Part shown: piece by piece, positions 21,616-32,912 of the stretch | Numbering within the stretch: position 1 is the first letter of the stretch | How the letters are laid out: each line of letters starts with the position of its first letter | Assembly: GCA_029204225.1 (NCBI GenBank) | Contig: CM055096.1 | Location: forward strand, 31,253,767-31,317,766 | Reading direction: 5' to 3' | Length of the DNA: 64,000 nt | Source: Diphasiastrum complanatum | Taxonomy: Eukaryota > Streptophyta > Lycopodiopsida > Lycopodiales > Lycopodiaceae | The notes under the pieces: model-generated | What the model saw: the letters and a program-made list of their open reading frames with translations, nothing else | The model's database searches: none | What the model was told of the DNA's origin: nothing | Translations under genes and position numbers: made by a program

Positions 21616-21699
21616 TTTCTGAAAATTCAGCTAATAGTAGATGGGAAAAACAGATTCCAGGCCAAAATCTCTTATATGTAGCCATTCATTTGTATGAGA

Positions 21700-22290
21700 C
21701 ACACTTTTGCTAAGCAATCTACTGTTCATATTGGCTGTCCACAAGTTTCTACAAGAGGGTCATCTAACCATCTCTCTCTTCTCTTTGAGAATACTTTGTG
21801 TTAATGAATAGTCTTGATTCTGGATTCCTACATGGTATCAGAGCCATTTTTCAGAATTGATTGCTTGCTGGAGGACACCCAATAGGCAGCCACATTTCTC
21901 CTCTTTTGGTTCATAAAAATCAGAATTTTTCTGATTTTTGTGGAGAGAGAACTGTTTGGCTCCTTCTTGTTTTTTGTGCAGAAAATTGCAGGGAAAAGCT
22001 TGGAACCTCCACTCATTTGGGAGCCAGCAGTAGGGCGCCCATGCTCAACTAGTTTTCATGTGATTGAAATCAGATTACATGCTTCAAATTTCAGATTTTC
22101 TTCTTGGAGGAGGGCACCCATCTACCTTGAAGACAAATGTGTTTTTGACACAATTTTAGTGGCTGAAATTTTTCTGTTTTTGAGCTTGGAAGAAGGTCCT
22201 ACCATCTGCTCCATTAGCACATTCAGTGCACACCATTTTATCACAAAAGTTCTGGTTGTGTTTTGGCTTCATTGGAAGCCTGCATATTAG
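21700..22290 (+). mobile_element. Copia LTR tail, primer-binding site and leader (plus strand)
   Basis: An LTR end (TGGATTCCTACA) is followed by TGGTATCAGAGCC at about 21833. A leader with repeated GGAGGACACCC, GTAGGGCGCCCATGC and GGAGGGCACCCATC motifs follows. It is like the LTR plus leader at 58272-59400. No gag follows. Fragment. Confidence 0.65.
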
Positions 22291-22439
22291 TTAATATTCT
22301 GTTATTTCAGCAGAATACAGCCACCTATATCTTCTTGTGAATGAGCTATTGCATGTGGTGTATTGCAATCTATAGTGCTCACTAATTCAGCTTTGATCTT
22401 GCTGATTTTTTAGTTAGTCCAAGATGGCTATCTACCTTC

Positions 22440-22672
22440 ATGACTGTTGGCTGTCCAATAACTTGACTAATGGCTATCTAGCTACCATAAGTTACATAAA
22501 ATGATTAAGTACCCCAAATAACAAGTTAGATACTTAATTCACATGTATAGGCCCCTAGTGGACCCACGAGTCCCTACAAGTTAGTTTCATACTAACTTGG
22601 GCCTAAAATATAAATGACCATGGTTACACAGATCTTGACCTTTTGGGTCATAGTAACCTATGGCTTCTACAT
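22440..22672 (-). repeat. LTR U3 fragment related to the 58272 LTR
   Basis: Read on the minus strand it shares CCATAGGTTACT.TGACCC, AAAAGGTC and TGTAACCATGG with the start of the LTR at 58272, on the opposite strand. Confidence 0.6.
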
Positions 22673-22968
22673 CATTTACATTTATTATTCTAATAAAAAA
22701 ATTGACTACTTTGTGATGCCACAAACGTCTTTGTCAACCTTGAGGTAGCTCCCTCTAGTTGGCTAGTTATTGGTAAAGCCTTTGATAGAATACAATGTCA
22801 ACCATTCGCCTTTCTAATGATGAAATCTTTCCATACCTAGCAATAAATCAACTAAAAATCCTTTTCCTAAGTGCACCAATTAAGATTGCAGTACAAATGA
22901 ACATCAAGAGCGCATAAAAATAAGCTTCTTCCAAGATCCCAAGGATAACATTAAGCAACTAATAGTAC

Positions 22969-23168
22969 CTGTGAAATCGATCGACCACTTCCAATGTCTC
23001 AGAGTTTAACATCACAATTGGAAACTCCAAGATTTCTACCATTCCCTCCAAATCTAGAACCAGAAAGTACTTGAATGGTTGTTGACGAGCTTTCTTCAAA
23101 GTTCTTGGAGAAACGCTTAAGGCAGGATATGTGTGACTAAACTTTTCAAGGTGCTCAGGATTGTCCAT
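22969..23168 (-). CDS. ERI1-like 3'-5' exoribonuclease, exonuclease-start exon
   Basis: A 200-bp minus-strand exon with acceptor GCTAACAG|ATGG and donor TTTCACAG|GTACTATT. It encodes MDNPEHLEKFSH, the end of a Cys/His zinc-binding module, a linker (LKKARQQPFKY), and the first strand of a DEDDh exonuclease, FLVLDLEGMVEILEFPIVML. Asp and Glu of DLEG are the first two metal ligands. It ends VVDRFHR. In plant homologues FVRPT...RINEYIEGKYG follows. That exon was not found, and the next recognised one is at 3122. The exon joins in phase to 26324-26752. The methionine here is internal, because the preceding exon ends CTY. Confidence 0.88.
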
Positions 23169-23179
23169 CTGTTAGCACA

Positions 23180-24110
23180 ATCAATTCATCAAGCAAAAGT
23201 GTCTTCTACAAAGAGCAAAAAGCTCGTTGTAGAAAATATTTACAAACAAAAAATAACCAAAGACAAAATACAATAAAACAAGGCATCAAATCATGAACAT
23301 AAACTCAGGTTTGCAGCCCACATTTCTTGAGTAAAACCAATATAGAAGAAAGACAATACAAAAGCTACAAGATTGCTCTTAGTTCAAGTTTGATCACAAG
23401 TCTTTAGACATCCAAACACAATTCTCGAGCTCGTATCAACAAGCTAGCCAAAAAAGTTACTAACTCCCAAATTCCAATGTAATTTGATATCCTTATGACA
23501 ACATGAATGCTATCTATAAATCGAACTAATCTCTGCATCAAAGATAAATCACTGATTTTAAAATTATTCAGTTCAACGTCCCATTCATTGACCAAGGTGA
23601 AAACTTGGTCGAAACAACGGGCTAATCATGGCTTTGATGTTTGCATGCATAGATTCCCAAGAAGCAAATTACTTTCAGCTTCAATGGTGATGTGTACCCC
23701 TAAGGACACATTTGTATCAATGGTTACGTAGACATGTATCCATCAAAGCTTGTGTCTAAAGCCACACTCTCCACACCTTGTGAATAGCCAACCAAATTTC
23801 AAAGCACTACTTAACTTACAAACTTCCACAAGAAAATCAAAAATTGAAAACATGCACAAATCTCTACATGTTGATATATCAAAGTCAAACATCTTTCATT
23901 ATGTGAAGTTGAGTTTTAAATTTGCATGTCTACGTGGCAAGCCAATTCATCGTAGCTAGAATTGGGTCAAGTGATTAATAATCTGCTAATTATTTGCACA
24001 ATGATAGACTACGTACTACCAACATTTGCTATCTAAGAATTTTAGCAAACTAAAGAGCCAAGTAGAATTGAAAGGTGAGGATCTAGCAGTCAAACCCTAT
24101 TCTAAGTAGG
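23180..24110. other. Intron of the ERI1-like gene, no other feature
   Basis: AT-rich, short chance frames only, no recognisable domain. Confidence 0.45.
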
Positions 24111-24119
24111 CAAGAATGG

Positions 24120-25018
24120 AGCCCTAACAAGCAAGTGGGTTGCATGATGATTGTATTGAGAGCAAGAAGCTCAACCTTGCACAGAAGAACTATCCAACTC
24201 ATGAGAAAGAGTTGTATGCCATTATCCACGCTTTGAAGGCATGGAGGCATTATTTGTATGGGATACTCGATTCACTGGAAACTTTTGGACTGTAGTTATG
24301 GCCAAACTTGAAGTCCAATTGAGAATGAGCAGTAAGAAGCATCCTGAAACGGATGGCCAAACTGAGAGAGTCAACCAGACCTTAGAAGATATGCTTAGGG
24401 CATTTGTTGGGGATAAGCAAACTCAATGGGAGAAGTACTTGCCACTGTTGGAGTTTGCTTACAATGACAAGAAGAATGTGAGTACTAAGATAAGTCCTTC
24501 GAGCTTAATTATGGTTTTAGGCCAGCTAGCCCTGTTACGGTAGGAATTCCTCAGAGAGTGCCTAGTGCGGCTAATTTCCTAACTCAAATGAATGAAATGC
24601 TTGAGTTCGTGAAGGTTAATATTAGGCAAGCGATGGACCGAGCTAAGTCTTACGCTGATCAGCATCGCACGCCTAGAGAGTTTGTCGTAGGAGACATGGT
24701 GTTTCTCCAAGTACCCAAGGACTCTAAGACCCTTAAGACGGGCAAATGTTACAAGTTGTCCCCGCGTTATTGTGGACCCTAGAAAATTGTTAAAAGAATC
24801 AGTGATGTTTCTTATAAGTTAGATTTTCCTAAAACCTATAAAGTGCATCCTGTATTTCATGTTTCTAGATTGAAACGGGTTTTACATAACGGTGATAACT
24901 TGTTGTCTGATGGTTTGTTTGGCCTCTTTCTGATGCTACCTGGGAGACCGCGCACAGTCTGCGTGCACAGTACCCTAGCTTTGCCATCGGGGACAATGTT
25001 ACCTGAGGGGAGAAGGGA
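24120..25018 (+). mobile_element. Ty3/gypsy 3' part: RNase H and integrase end
   Basis: RNase H (NYPTHEKELYAIIHALKAW, 24170-24245) is joined directly to the end of the integrase core (SSKKHPETDGQTERVNQTLE, WEKYLPLLEFAYND; 24260-24530). The integrase C-terminal region follows (YADQHRTPREFVVGDMVFL, YKVHPVFHVSRLKRVL; 24560-24890), then a purine tract (GAGGGGAGAAGGGA). The remaining pol and gag are absent. Broken fossil lying in an intron of the ERI1-like gene. Confidence 0.85.
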
Positions 25019-25821
25019 TGTTACAGCTTTTACTCCCTGTCCCGGTTGTTTACTATTTTTACTTATAGATGTATTTCTTGTAAATACAGAAATGGCTAAG
25101 TCACCGGCCTATGGTGACCTTTGTAACAGGAATGTAAATAAAGCTATTAATTAAGTTTCTGAGCCTCAGAGTCGCATGTTGCTTGGGTATAGGAGGGTAC
25201 TGGGTCATTAATTAGGAGTGGTTGGACTGACCTAAAAAGTAGGAGTTGACTAGTCAACGTGACACATCATATGCTCACTGGGACACTTGGTCCAGTGAAT
25301 GAGTGACACATGTTAGGGTTGACCGGTCAAACATGACACGTGTCACATGCTCACTGGGACACTTGGTCCAATGGATGAGTGACACATGTCAACCTACTCA
25401 CTTGCCTATGTGTCAGGGTGCTGCCAAGTGGCAAGTGTCGACTGTGCATGGAGTTGGCCATGTGTAGAGATTTAGGAAGGGTCAGGGTTAAGGGGTGCTT
25501 GAGGATTGTGTATGAGCCTAGAGAGAGGCATTCCTCATCATAATCTATGCAGCAAAGGCTGGGAGGAGACGACGCAGCCAGCTCCACTATATTTGTGTTT
25601 GATGCTATGTCCTTGCAGGGAATCAGAAAGGCTGGAAATTTGTGGCGATCAGTGCATGTTTGGACAGGTGTCGGTAGGAAGATCAGGGAGAGCCTGACAC
25701 AAGGTGTCAAGTATTAGCATAAGGTCAAGGAAAGCCATAAAAGTATGTTTTGGTTTGCATTATTAGAGTTGCCATAGGGCTTATTTCAGACTCAGAACAG
25801 CGGAAAGTCTCCCCATCTACA
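25019..25821 (+). repeat. Gypsy 3' LTR
   Basis: It starts TGTTACAGC right after the purine tract. The end at CATCTACA is tentative, as no second copy is present. A TATA-like CATAAAAG is near 25735. It contains a duplicated unit of about 70 bp with palindromes at 25245-25345. Confidence 0.6.
25245..25397 (+). promoter_or_regulatory. Duplicated U3 unit with W-box and G-box palindromes
   Basis: GTTGACTAGTCAAC (25245-25258) and TTGACCGGTCAA (25319-25330) are palindromes, each formed by two facing TTGAC W-box cores. TGACACGTGTCA (25334-25345) is a palindrome around the G-box CACGTG. The blocks CTCACTGGGACACTTGGTCCA and GAGTGACACATGT follow each in both copies of the unit. Confidence 0.65.
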
Positions 25822-25829
25822 AGGCTCAC

Positions 25830-26320
25830 TTGTGTTGGTCCATGCTAACAAAAAATGGGCCCTCCCCTTTCAAACTACACTTAAAGTTGCCACTGATGGC
25901 ACTTTTCTTTGCCACATAGGGGCAACTCATGTGCATTTTTTGGGCCCTTCCTCGTTGCCTGGCAGTTCAAGCAAGGAAAATCAATGGGCCAATCATAAGG
26001 CTTATTTTCCTGATACTTAGCACGCAACTTGCCTATGCAATGTGAAAGGAGGGTTTAAAATTTAGGGCAACTCTCAAATTGACTTGCCCGTAGTTGGAAT
26101 TGATATAAACTGCAACTTTAGCCACGAAAAGGAAACAAGAATAGCAGTACTTAAACAATACATGATTATGTGAGCCTAGGTTATAAATTAAGCTAAAGGA
26201 GTTTGAAGTTCAAGAAAATGGTCAGACATGTAAACTGTCAGTTCACTTTTATAATCAATCCCTGCATTGTTGACCGTTTTACCATTTCTGAAGTACATCA
26301 AAGCGTATAAACAGAGGTCT
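25830..26320. other. Intron of the ERI1-like gene
   Basis: No domain or repeat recognised. Confidence 0.4.
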
Positions 26321-26323
26321 TAC

Positions 26324-26752
26324 GTAAGTGCAGAGACCCTGGGTATGGTATAAACACATAGGTTTCCACCATTTCGAACTTTGCCCTGACTCATATGCAT
26401 CGGATTCACCCTCTTCCGATTCTTCAGAGGATGTTTTAACTGGTGGAGAAGAAAACAATGTGCTGGATGGAGGCGATTTCTCTGGAGCTGACACAGAATT
26501 GATGAGAGATTTGTCCAAAGAAAATGGTGATGTTGAGAATAACCTAGTTGTAGGATATGAGCAAGACAACTTAAAGGTGCAGCAACAAATAATTGAGATT
26601 TCCTTGAAGCCAAGACGAAGCTGCCCTTGCATTATGCTTGAACAGGAGGAATAGAAGCCTGTCTTCTGGCATCCCACTGAAGCATTTGCGGATTGAACGG
26701 AATACATGGCGGATGCACGTTTCCAGAAAAGCAAAGCCATGCTCAGAATCAA
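26324..26752 (-). CDS. ERI1-like 3'-5' exoribonuclease, N-terminal exon
   Basis: Minus strand. The frame is open from an ATG at 26752 to the donor GCACTTAC|GTAAGACC at 26324. The end is well supported: an acidic Ser/Glu-rich stretch (TSSEESEEGESDAYESG), then KWWKPMCLYHTQGLCTY. This joins in frame to MDNPEHLEKFSH in the next exon, giving C-x7-C-x7-H-x5-H, which fits the zinc-binding module ahead of the exonuclease in plant ERI1-like proteins. The start is uncertain: ATGs at 26752, 26740, 26707 and 26632 are all in frame, and the first 80 residues do not resemble known homologues. Upstream untranslated sequence probably covers about 26760-26850. Confidence 0.75.
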
Positions 26753-26859
26753 ACTAAGCTAAAGCCTGCATGCTGCTAAACCCTGCCTAAACCCTGCCAT
26801 AAGAGCACGGGGAAAACAGATTCAATGTTGGTACCCCACCCTCGGAAAAGTAGAAACTG

Positions 26860-27940
26860 GATCAAATGGGCCTAAATGCCACCTTCAGATGCAAGGCCTA
26901 AACTCCATATATGCCCTTCACCTCTATGTGAAAGGTGAGCATTAAGTGTGCTCGCAAGAACCCAAGAGCCTTGCCTCAGGCTCTAGTAGTTACTTCCATC
27001 AAGCATTTTGTTCACCCTACCAGGATGATTTTCTCTAAGGTGTCATGTGCCTTGTTCGAGAAGTTGAGTTGAACAATGCTTTTTTTTTATTAAATTCTTT
27101 TCATTTTCAATGTGCACAACAATATTCCTCTCAATCTTTCATATCACTTTACCCATTTACATAGACATTATGTTCATAATGCTCATGGGCTATGATCATG
27201 AACTAGCCCATAAATGAAATGAGTCGACACAATTTTATGTAGTCAGACTTTATGATGAGTTTTCAAATCATTGCCTTGGGGCAAGACTTCTGAAACCTAG
27301 AAACTCCTTGGGGCCGGATTTTTAACTAAACAAAAACAATATTAGATTGAAATAAAAACATCTCCACCTACTTGGCAACAATCCAGCAAATTAGATACAG
27401 GAGCCCGATAAATAGAGAGGGCCAAAATAGTGTTATCGGTTGATGACTCTTGAATTGGGTTCCCCTCCTTTTACACAAGATTTTGCGAACTTATCCTTAA
27501 AGAGAGATTGAAGAGGTATGATTTTTGACAAAACTTCCTTGAAAAAGATCACCCTCCTCCTCATTTTTCCAACCTTTATTGCTTGCATGTGTGGAGAGTA
27601 TGGCCTAGGGTAACATGAAAAGAATCTTCCTAACCTACTCTCTATTTGTATTGTGCTTTACGGCATCCAATTTGGTGCTCTGCAACAAAAGTTGTGATCA
27701 TTGGAAGTTTGGCAAAAATTTTAGATGTTCTAATTGCATGTCGAATAGACGAGTAGTAGGTTGCATGTCCTCTATAAAAAAGATCATTTATAAATCACTT
27801 TGCAGTCTACAACATGGCATAGTGTGTTACAGTAGTTTTTGAGATGAAATCTCATGCACAATTACAGTTTTTGTAAAAGTAGTTAAAAAGAGATTTTTGG
27901 GTTCAATTACGCAATTTAAGTAAAAAAGTCATTTTTTTTG
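26860..27940. other. No supportable gene
   Basis: Probable 5' flank of the ERI1-like gene plus, towards 27940, the LTR of the following copia element. A 75-codon frame at 27615 is discussed among the rejected items. Confidence 0.4.
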
Positions 27941-27949
27941 TAACTTATT

Positions 27950-30900
27950 ATATGTGGATTTTATTGTATGCAAAATGTTTTGAAATCAATTTGTTTTGAA
28001 TTGAGAGTTCGATGACATAAACTAATTTTCATAGTTTCTAGTCCATGTTGAACAGAATTCAAGTTGTTTCAATTTTTTTTTTTAATCTGAAATGCTTCTA
28101 GATCCAGATCTAACACTTAGAACTTGATAGATCATTGTGTTAAGCAATCAATAACTCTTAATGATTGTTTTGTACAATCAAAGTTGTCATTTTCTCTGAA
28201 AATTGACATGGTATCAAAGCCAAGTCTAAGAGTGATCTAATGATTAATGAATCTTGTGAAATCAATGACAATGAGTTATTTTTGAGCTTTACTTGAGAGG
28301 GCGAGTTCAAGGAGATAGGTACCATCAATATTTTTGGTCAAGATCGATTTGTGGACTGCTGATGTACTGTTCACACGTGTGAAACCATACAGCAACCTTC
28401 AAATTAAATTCCTTATAGTGTTTTTGACCCAAAAATGTGCATACTAGTCCAAAATTCAAGGTTTTTGGATCATTGTCTAGATCTAGGTTCAATCTATTGA
28501 ATGCTAATGATCAAATAGTGTTTTGATTCATTGAAGCAATTCATTTTGAAGCATTAGGTCAGATCTATAAGGCTAATTTGTTCAGATCTTAAGTGTGTGA
28601 AATATCAAACAAAAATTGTATTAGAATCACTTTTTTGGAGGAGTGATTTGCTAAGATATCTGAAGTAGATCTATTGTACCATCATTTAAGTTGAACTAGG
28701 TTAATTGGGCCAAGATTAGAAGCTTCTTGGAAAGCTAGAGATCTATCTTAGGTCGCTCTTTATCAAGAGATCTTTGTGCATCTCATAGGCTTTCATTCAC
28801 AATGTCATCCATGGGTGGATATTTGTTAGAATCTAGTGAGAAACTAACTTCCACAAACTATTCCATTTGGAAAGTGAGGATGGAATCACTACTTGTGATC
28901 CATGACCTCTTTGATATTGTTTTATGAGTTGAGGAAGAGCCTCAAGCCACCCAAAAACAACTAAAATACAAGAAGAGGGCTAGATTAGCCTTACATTGCT
29001 TAAAGTTGAATGTAAGCAATGACCTCTTGAAGGAGGTGGCTTCTTGTATCTCATTAAAAGAGGCTTGGGATTTACTAAAGAATATTTATGAATCCAATAA
29101 CACTTCAAGAGTGCTTTTGCTAAAAACCCTGATCTTGCAAAGCATGAGGGGAAGTGGAGAAAATGGACAAGAGTATGTCCTAAGAGTAAAATCTTTGAAC
29201 AAAGAATCGGGATTTATATAATAGAAGATCCAAGACAATGAACTAGTGCAAGTAATTTTGAATGGATTAGGTGATGAGTTCTCTAATCTAGTTCAATCTT
29301 TTGCTATTCAAGACCAAATTCCATCAATTGATAAGTTGCATGGAGGATCTGCCTCCAAAGGAAAGCAAAAGAACAAAGCCAAGCTTAAGTGTTTCTTTTG
29401 TGGGAAGAAATGACACTTTGCTTCCAAATGTTATAAGAAGAAGAATGCACAAGGGAGTGAAGATCGAGGCGACCTTGCACAAGGGGAGGAGGAAGAGGAT
29501 GGCTTCAACACATCCTTGATGATAGCATCTACACCGAGATCAAGCCAAGAGACATGGTGGATTGAGAGTGGGACTAGCTCCCACATGTCATTCAACAAGC
29601 ATTATTTTTCTACTCTACTTTCTTGTAATGATTCTAAGAAGTCAACACTGCTAGTGATCAAGAATTTAAGATAGATGGCATATCATCTATTCCATTATGC
29701 TTAGGATCATCTAAGAGGATAGATCTTGATAATGTTTTGTATGTTCCATCCATTACAAAATACTTGCTTAGTGTTGGTCAACTAATGGACAATGGACAAT
29801 GGACTAGATGTACATTTCAAGAATGGAGTGTGTTCCATCTTGAAAAATAATAAGTGCATAGCTAGTGGCATTAAGGAAGGAAGGCTTTTTAAGTTGGATG
29901 CTAATGTGGCCATTGAAAGTGTAAATATGGTTAGGGAGGAGTTGACACGAGTGGAGCTTTGGCACAAAAGATTAGGCCATCCTAATCTTTAAGCAATGGA
30001 ATCCATGCCATCAAATGAGCTATCTCTTGGCCTACCAAAATCCTTCAAGAAGTGTGTGAGGCATGTGGCCTTGCAAAGTCACACAAGACTTCCTACAAGA
30101 GATCTTTGACAAGATCTACCTCACCTTTGGATCTTATCCATTCAAATGTGCATGCTTTTTCTCAATGGAGGAGCCTTAATGTATGTGACTTTCAAAGATG
30201 ATTGTACTAGATTCACTTGGATTGAGTTATTGTCTAAGAAAAGCCTTGTATATGAAGCTTTTGTAAAGTTCAAGTCTCTAGTGGAAAAGCAACTTAGTTC
30301 TTGCATTAAAGTTCTAAGATGTGATAATGGAGGAGAGTATATCTCCAACAAGATGAGAGACTTTTGTGAGATCAATGGCATTAAGAGAGAGCTCACTTGT
30401 TCCTACACCCCCCAACAAAATGGGACGGCCGAGAGGAAAAATAGGAGTCTTTGTGAATCTGCAAAGTCTTTAAGACTTGATGCATGTCTACCCATCTTTT
30501 TTTGAGGGGAGGCCATAACTTGTGCAAATTATTTATGTAATAGGCTTCCTAGTAGTGCTATAAGTGGAATCTCACCATTTCAAGCTTTGTTTGGCAATAA
30601 GCCCAATGTAAAAGATTTTAAAGTGTTTGGATGTATATGTTATGTCCACATTCCTTTGGAAACTAGAAGGAAAGAAGATGCAACTTCCTTCAAAGGAATA
30701 TTTGTAGGCTATAGTGAAAATAGCAAAGGATATAGGATATTTGATCCTTTCAAGCAAAGTAAAAGTTAGCAAGGATGTCTTATTTTATGAATCTCAAACT
30801 TACAACTTGTTTCCAAGTCCATCTAATATTTTAGGTGATGAAGATCTTGCAAAACCCGAGGAGGAGCTTCTTGAAAATGATCTTTTGGAAGATCAAGATC

Positions 30901-31455
30901 AAGTACCAAAGGGGCCGAGAAGATCCACAAGGAGCACGGTCGAGACTTCAAGGCTCACATACTTTGAGAAAGGGAAGCAAAGGAAAGACGCAATTATGTT
31001 ATGAAGATGCAAGTAGATCACAAGTTTGGAGAGATGCAATGCAAATAGAGTTTGATGCTTTGATAGATAATCAAACTTGGAATCTTGTACACCTTCCATA
31101 CGGGAAGAAGCCACTTGCATGTAAGTGGATCTATAGATTAAAGTACAATCAAGATGGATCTATAAGTAAGTACAAAGCTAGATTGGTTGCTAAGGGGTTT
31201 CTTCAAACTAAAGGCATAGATTATGAAGAAACATTTGCTCCTATAGCAAAGCTTGTAACTATTAGATTGATCATTTGTATTGCTACTTTGTTCAAGTGGA
31301 ATCTCTATCAAATGGATGTGACCAATGTTCTTTTGAATGGCTAATTGGAAGAGGAAATATACATGTTGCAACACGAGGGCTTCATCAAGGATGGTGAGGA
31401 GGACAAAGTTTGTCACTTAAGGAAGAGCCTATATGGCTTGAAGCAAGCACTTTAT
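27950..31455 (+). mobile_element. Ty1/copia element, broken, 3' part missing
   Basis: An LTR end (AAAATTGACA) is followed by a variant primer-binding site, TGGTATCAAAGCC (about 28210). Then come a leader of about 590 bp, gag from 28802 (TNYSIWKVRMESLLV, LKEAWDLLKNIYES), and a zinc knuckle near 29390 (CFFCGKK...CYKKK). Protease WWIESGTSSHMS is near 29560, GAG-pre-integrase LWHKRLGHPNL near 29960, and integrase at 30120-30560 (VLRCDNGGEYIS, GTAERKNRS). The start of reverse transcriptase is at 30985-31455 (LACKWIYRLKYNQDGS, ARLVAKGFLQTKGIDYEE). It stops at 31455, where a foreign LTR piece begins. Many breaks; fossil. The LTR start could not be placed. Confidence 0.85.
30120..30560 (+). pseudogene. 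Copia integrase core
   Basis: FTWIELLSKKSLVYEAF, KVLRCDNGGEYISNK, CSYTPQQNGTAERKNRSL: two of the three catalytic acidic residues in their normal contexts, as in copia integrases. Part of the broken element above. Confidence 0.85.
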
Positions 31456-31580
31456 GATCTATGTTATCGCTCTCATGGGAACGAATCTCCACGTGACAAC
31501 ATGTTAATACTCTTCATCTCCTTTGATGCTTGATGTGCTTAGATCTAGGGTTGAAGGTGGATAGGAAATACCTGCTACAT
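31456..31580 (+). repeat. LTR end fragment of the 49004 family
   Basis: CGCTCTCATGGGAACGAATC through GGATAGGAAATACCTGCTACA matches 49723-49834, the last part of the LTR there. No primer-binding site follows. It abruptly ends the copia reverse transcriptase. Confidence 0.8.
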
Positions 31581-31599
31581 TTGCAGAAAAACACTAAGT

Positions 31600-32200
31600 G
31601 TTCACTTAGGCGTAAAAGATGCAAGCCGCAAGGTCCCGCAAGAATGTCACTTGCGATCAAATGAGGACTATGAAAAGGTCCCGCAATAGCCCTTCTTACG
31701 GCCTATAGCGATGGTTATGAGTCCCCACAAAAAATACCACAAGGTCTCGCAAAAACGCCACTTGCGGCCTATAGCAGCTTTCATGCCTACAAAAAAATGT
31801 GGCGCCACAGTATTCACGATTGACTGCTTCATGCTCTTCTCTCACGACTGCTACTGTACCTACATCAACAATGACAACAAGCCACAATCCCCCTCAAATG
31901 GCAAACGATTCCATGCCATTCTTGTATATATATCTACACAAATGTAGATAATAATGGATGATTGTAGAGATGAATATAAATTATCATTTTGTAATCTCTA
32001 AGAGTTAGACATATTGTAGATGCCTTTGCACATCGATTCTTTCTTTCAGACTGAGTGTCAGAATAAGCTCATAGCTGTTACAGAACTTAGTTAGCTTTTA
32101 AGCACGTAATTTTGTCCACAATTGTTCTCTAGCACTCATTGATATGTATTTTCATTCTTCTATTTGAATCAATCATCGTCCATTCTATTGCATTCAGATT
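31600..32200 (+). repeat. LTR remnant with hairpin-type units, plus orientation
   Basis: Three units of the type CAAGGTCCCGCAAGAATGTC + ACTTGCGG occur at about 31625, 31676 and 31740. They are the reverse complement of the units at 47837-48095. Downstream sequence resembles copia LTR sequence in this window. Boundaries unclear. Confidence 0.5.
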
Positions 32201-32459
32201 AATGTCAATGTGCATGCTTAGCTCTCTTCATTATGTCTGACTCTCTTCTTGCTTTGTCTGATTGTTTGCTTCGCCTTTGCAACTCAAACGAGTTTTTTGT
32301 GCGTGCATGCATGATCATGCACAGTGTGACATTGAGGAAATCGTAGTCCGTCCAATCATCCTGAACTTTCCACATCCACAACGATTTCCCAATAGCATGA
32401 ACAATGCTAGATGTTATCTTTAAGTCTCTCTCCCAAGAGGATAATTTAAGCATGAGGTA

Positions 32460-32912
32460 TAGAGCAAAATGAGAAAAAATCAGATCACAAAGATCTATTT
32501 TTTCCCTTTATCTTTAGCTAATTTAGAGAGCACATCTAGTTTCATTACAAATGTAGACATCGTGCATCAACTACATATATAAGATGAAGAATCAATAAGA
32601 ACTTGTCATAAACACTATTGTATGATAATTTACTGTTTTTGTCAGTACAACAGCAATACAACAACAAGACACATAAGAAAAATAGCATTCTACACCCAAA
32701 ATTTCACTATATCAACACCAAGATGCAAAAATGGATGTAGAAACCCAAAGAGATATCTTCCATAAGAATGAATGAGAAGAATGAGATATATGGGTTCCTC
32801 CCACACTTGTAGCCTATTTATAGTAGTCCCTTGCCCTATTTGGATGTTCTTGCACAAGCTTATCAACTTATGAAAATTTCTAGATCTTTACCAAAACCTA
32901 GATGTAACAAGC
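32460..32912 (-). repeat. LTR-like fragment with TATA box
   Basis: On the minus strand TGTTACATCTAGG begins at 32912, followed by CTATAAATAGGC near 32820 and a T-rich transcript-like region. It replaces the expected end of the RNase H of the 32913-48296 element. The left end is uncertain. Confidence 0.35.

Larger units (their letters stand above)
18360..21690 (-). mobile_element. Ty1/copia element, broken, LTRs not identified
   Basis: Minus-strand order: gag (21615-20806) with a CHYC...H...C zinc knuckle near 20830; protease WVIDSGATRHMTHH near 20570; GAG-pre-integrase and integrase (20249-19650, LWHARYGHLNF, IHSDVCGPM, RTDRGGEY); a remnant of the reverse transcriptase start (19200-18900); and the polymerase end and RNase H (18945-18370, SLIYLCNSRPDISY, SDWAGDQDTRRST). 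The stretch between integrase and RNase H is far too short for a full polymerase. It looks broken in many places and old. No matching LTR pair was recognised. The 14010 element lies directly next to its 3' side. Confidence 0.85.

Noticed and set aside
26328-26654. A 108-codon plus-strand frame rich in acidic residues
   Set aside because: It is antisense to the ERI1-like N-terminal exon, whose minus-strand frame is supported by homology, a splice donor and phase.
27615-27842. A 75-codon plus-strand frame with a signal-peptide-like start and several cysteines
   Set aside because: It lies in probable copia LTR or flank sequence, has no splice context, no recognised cysteine pattern and no relatives that I know. 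Likely chance.
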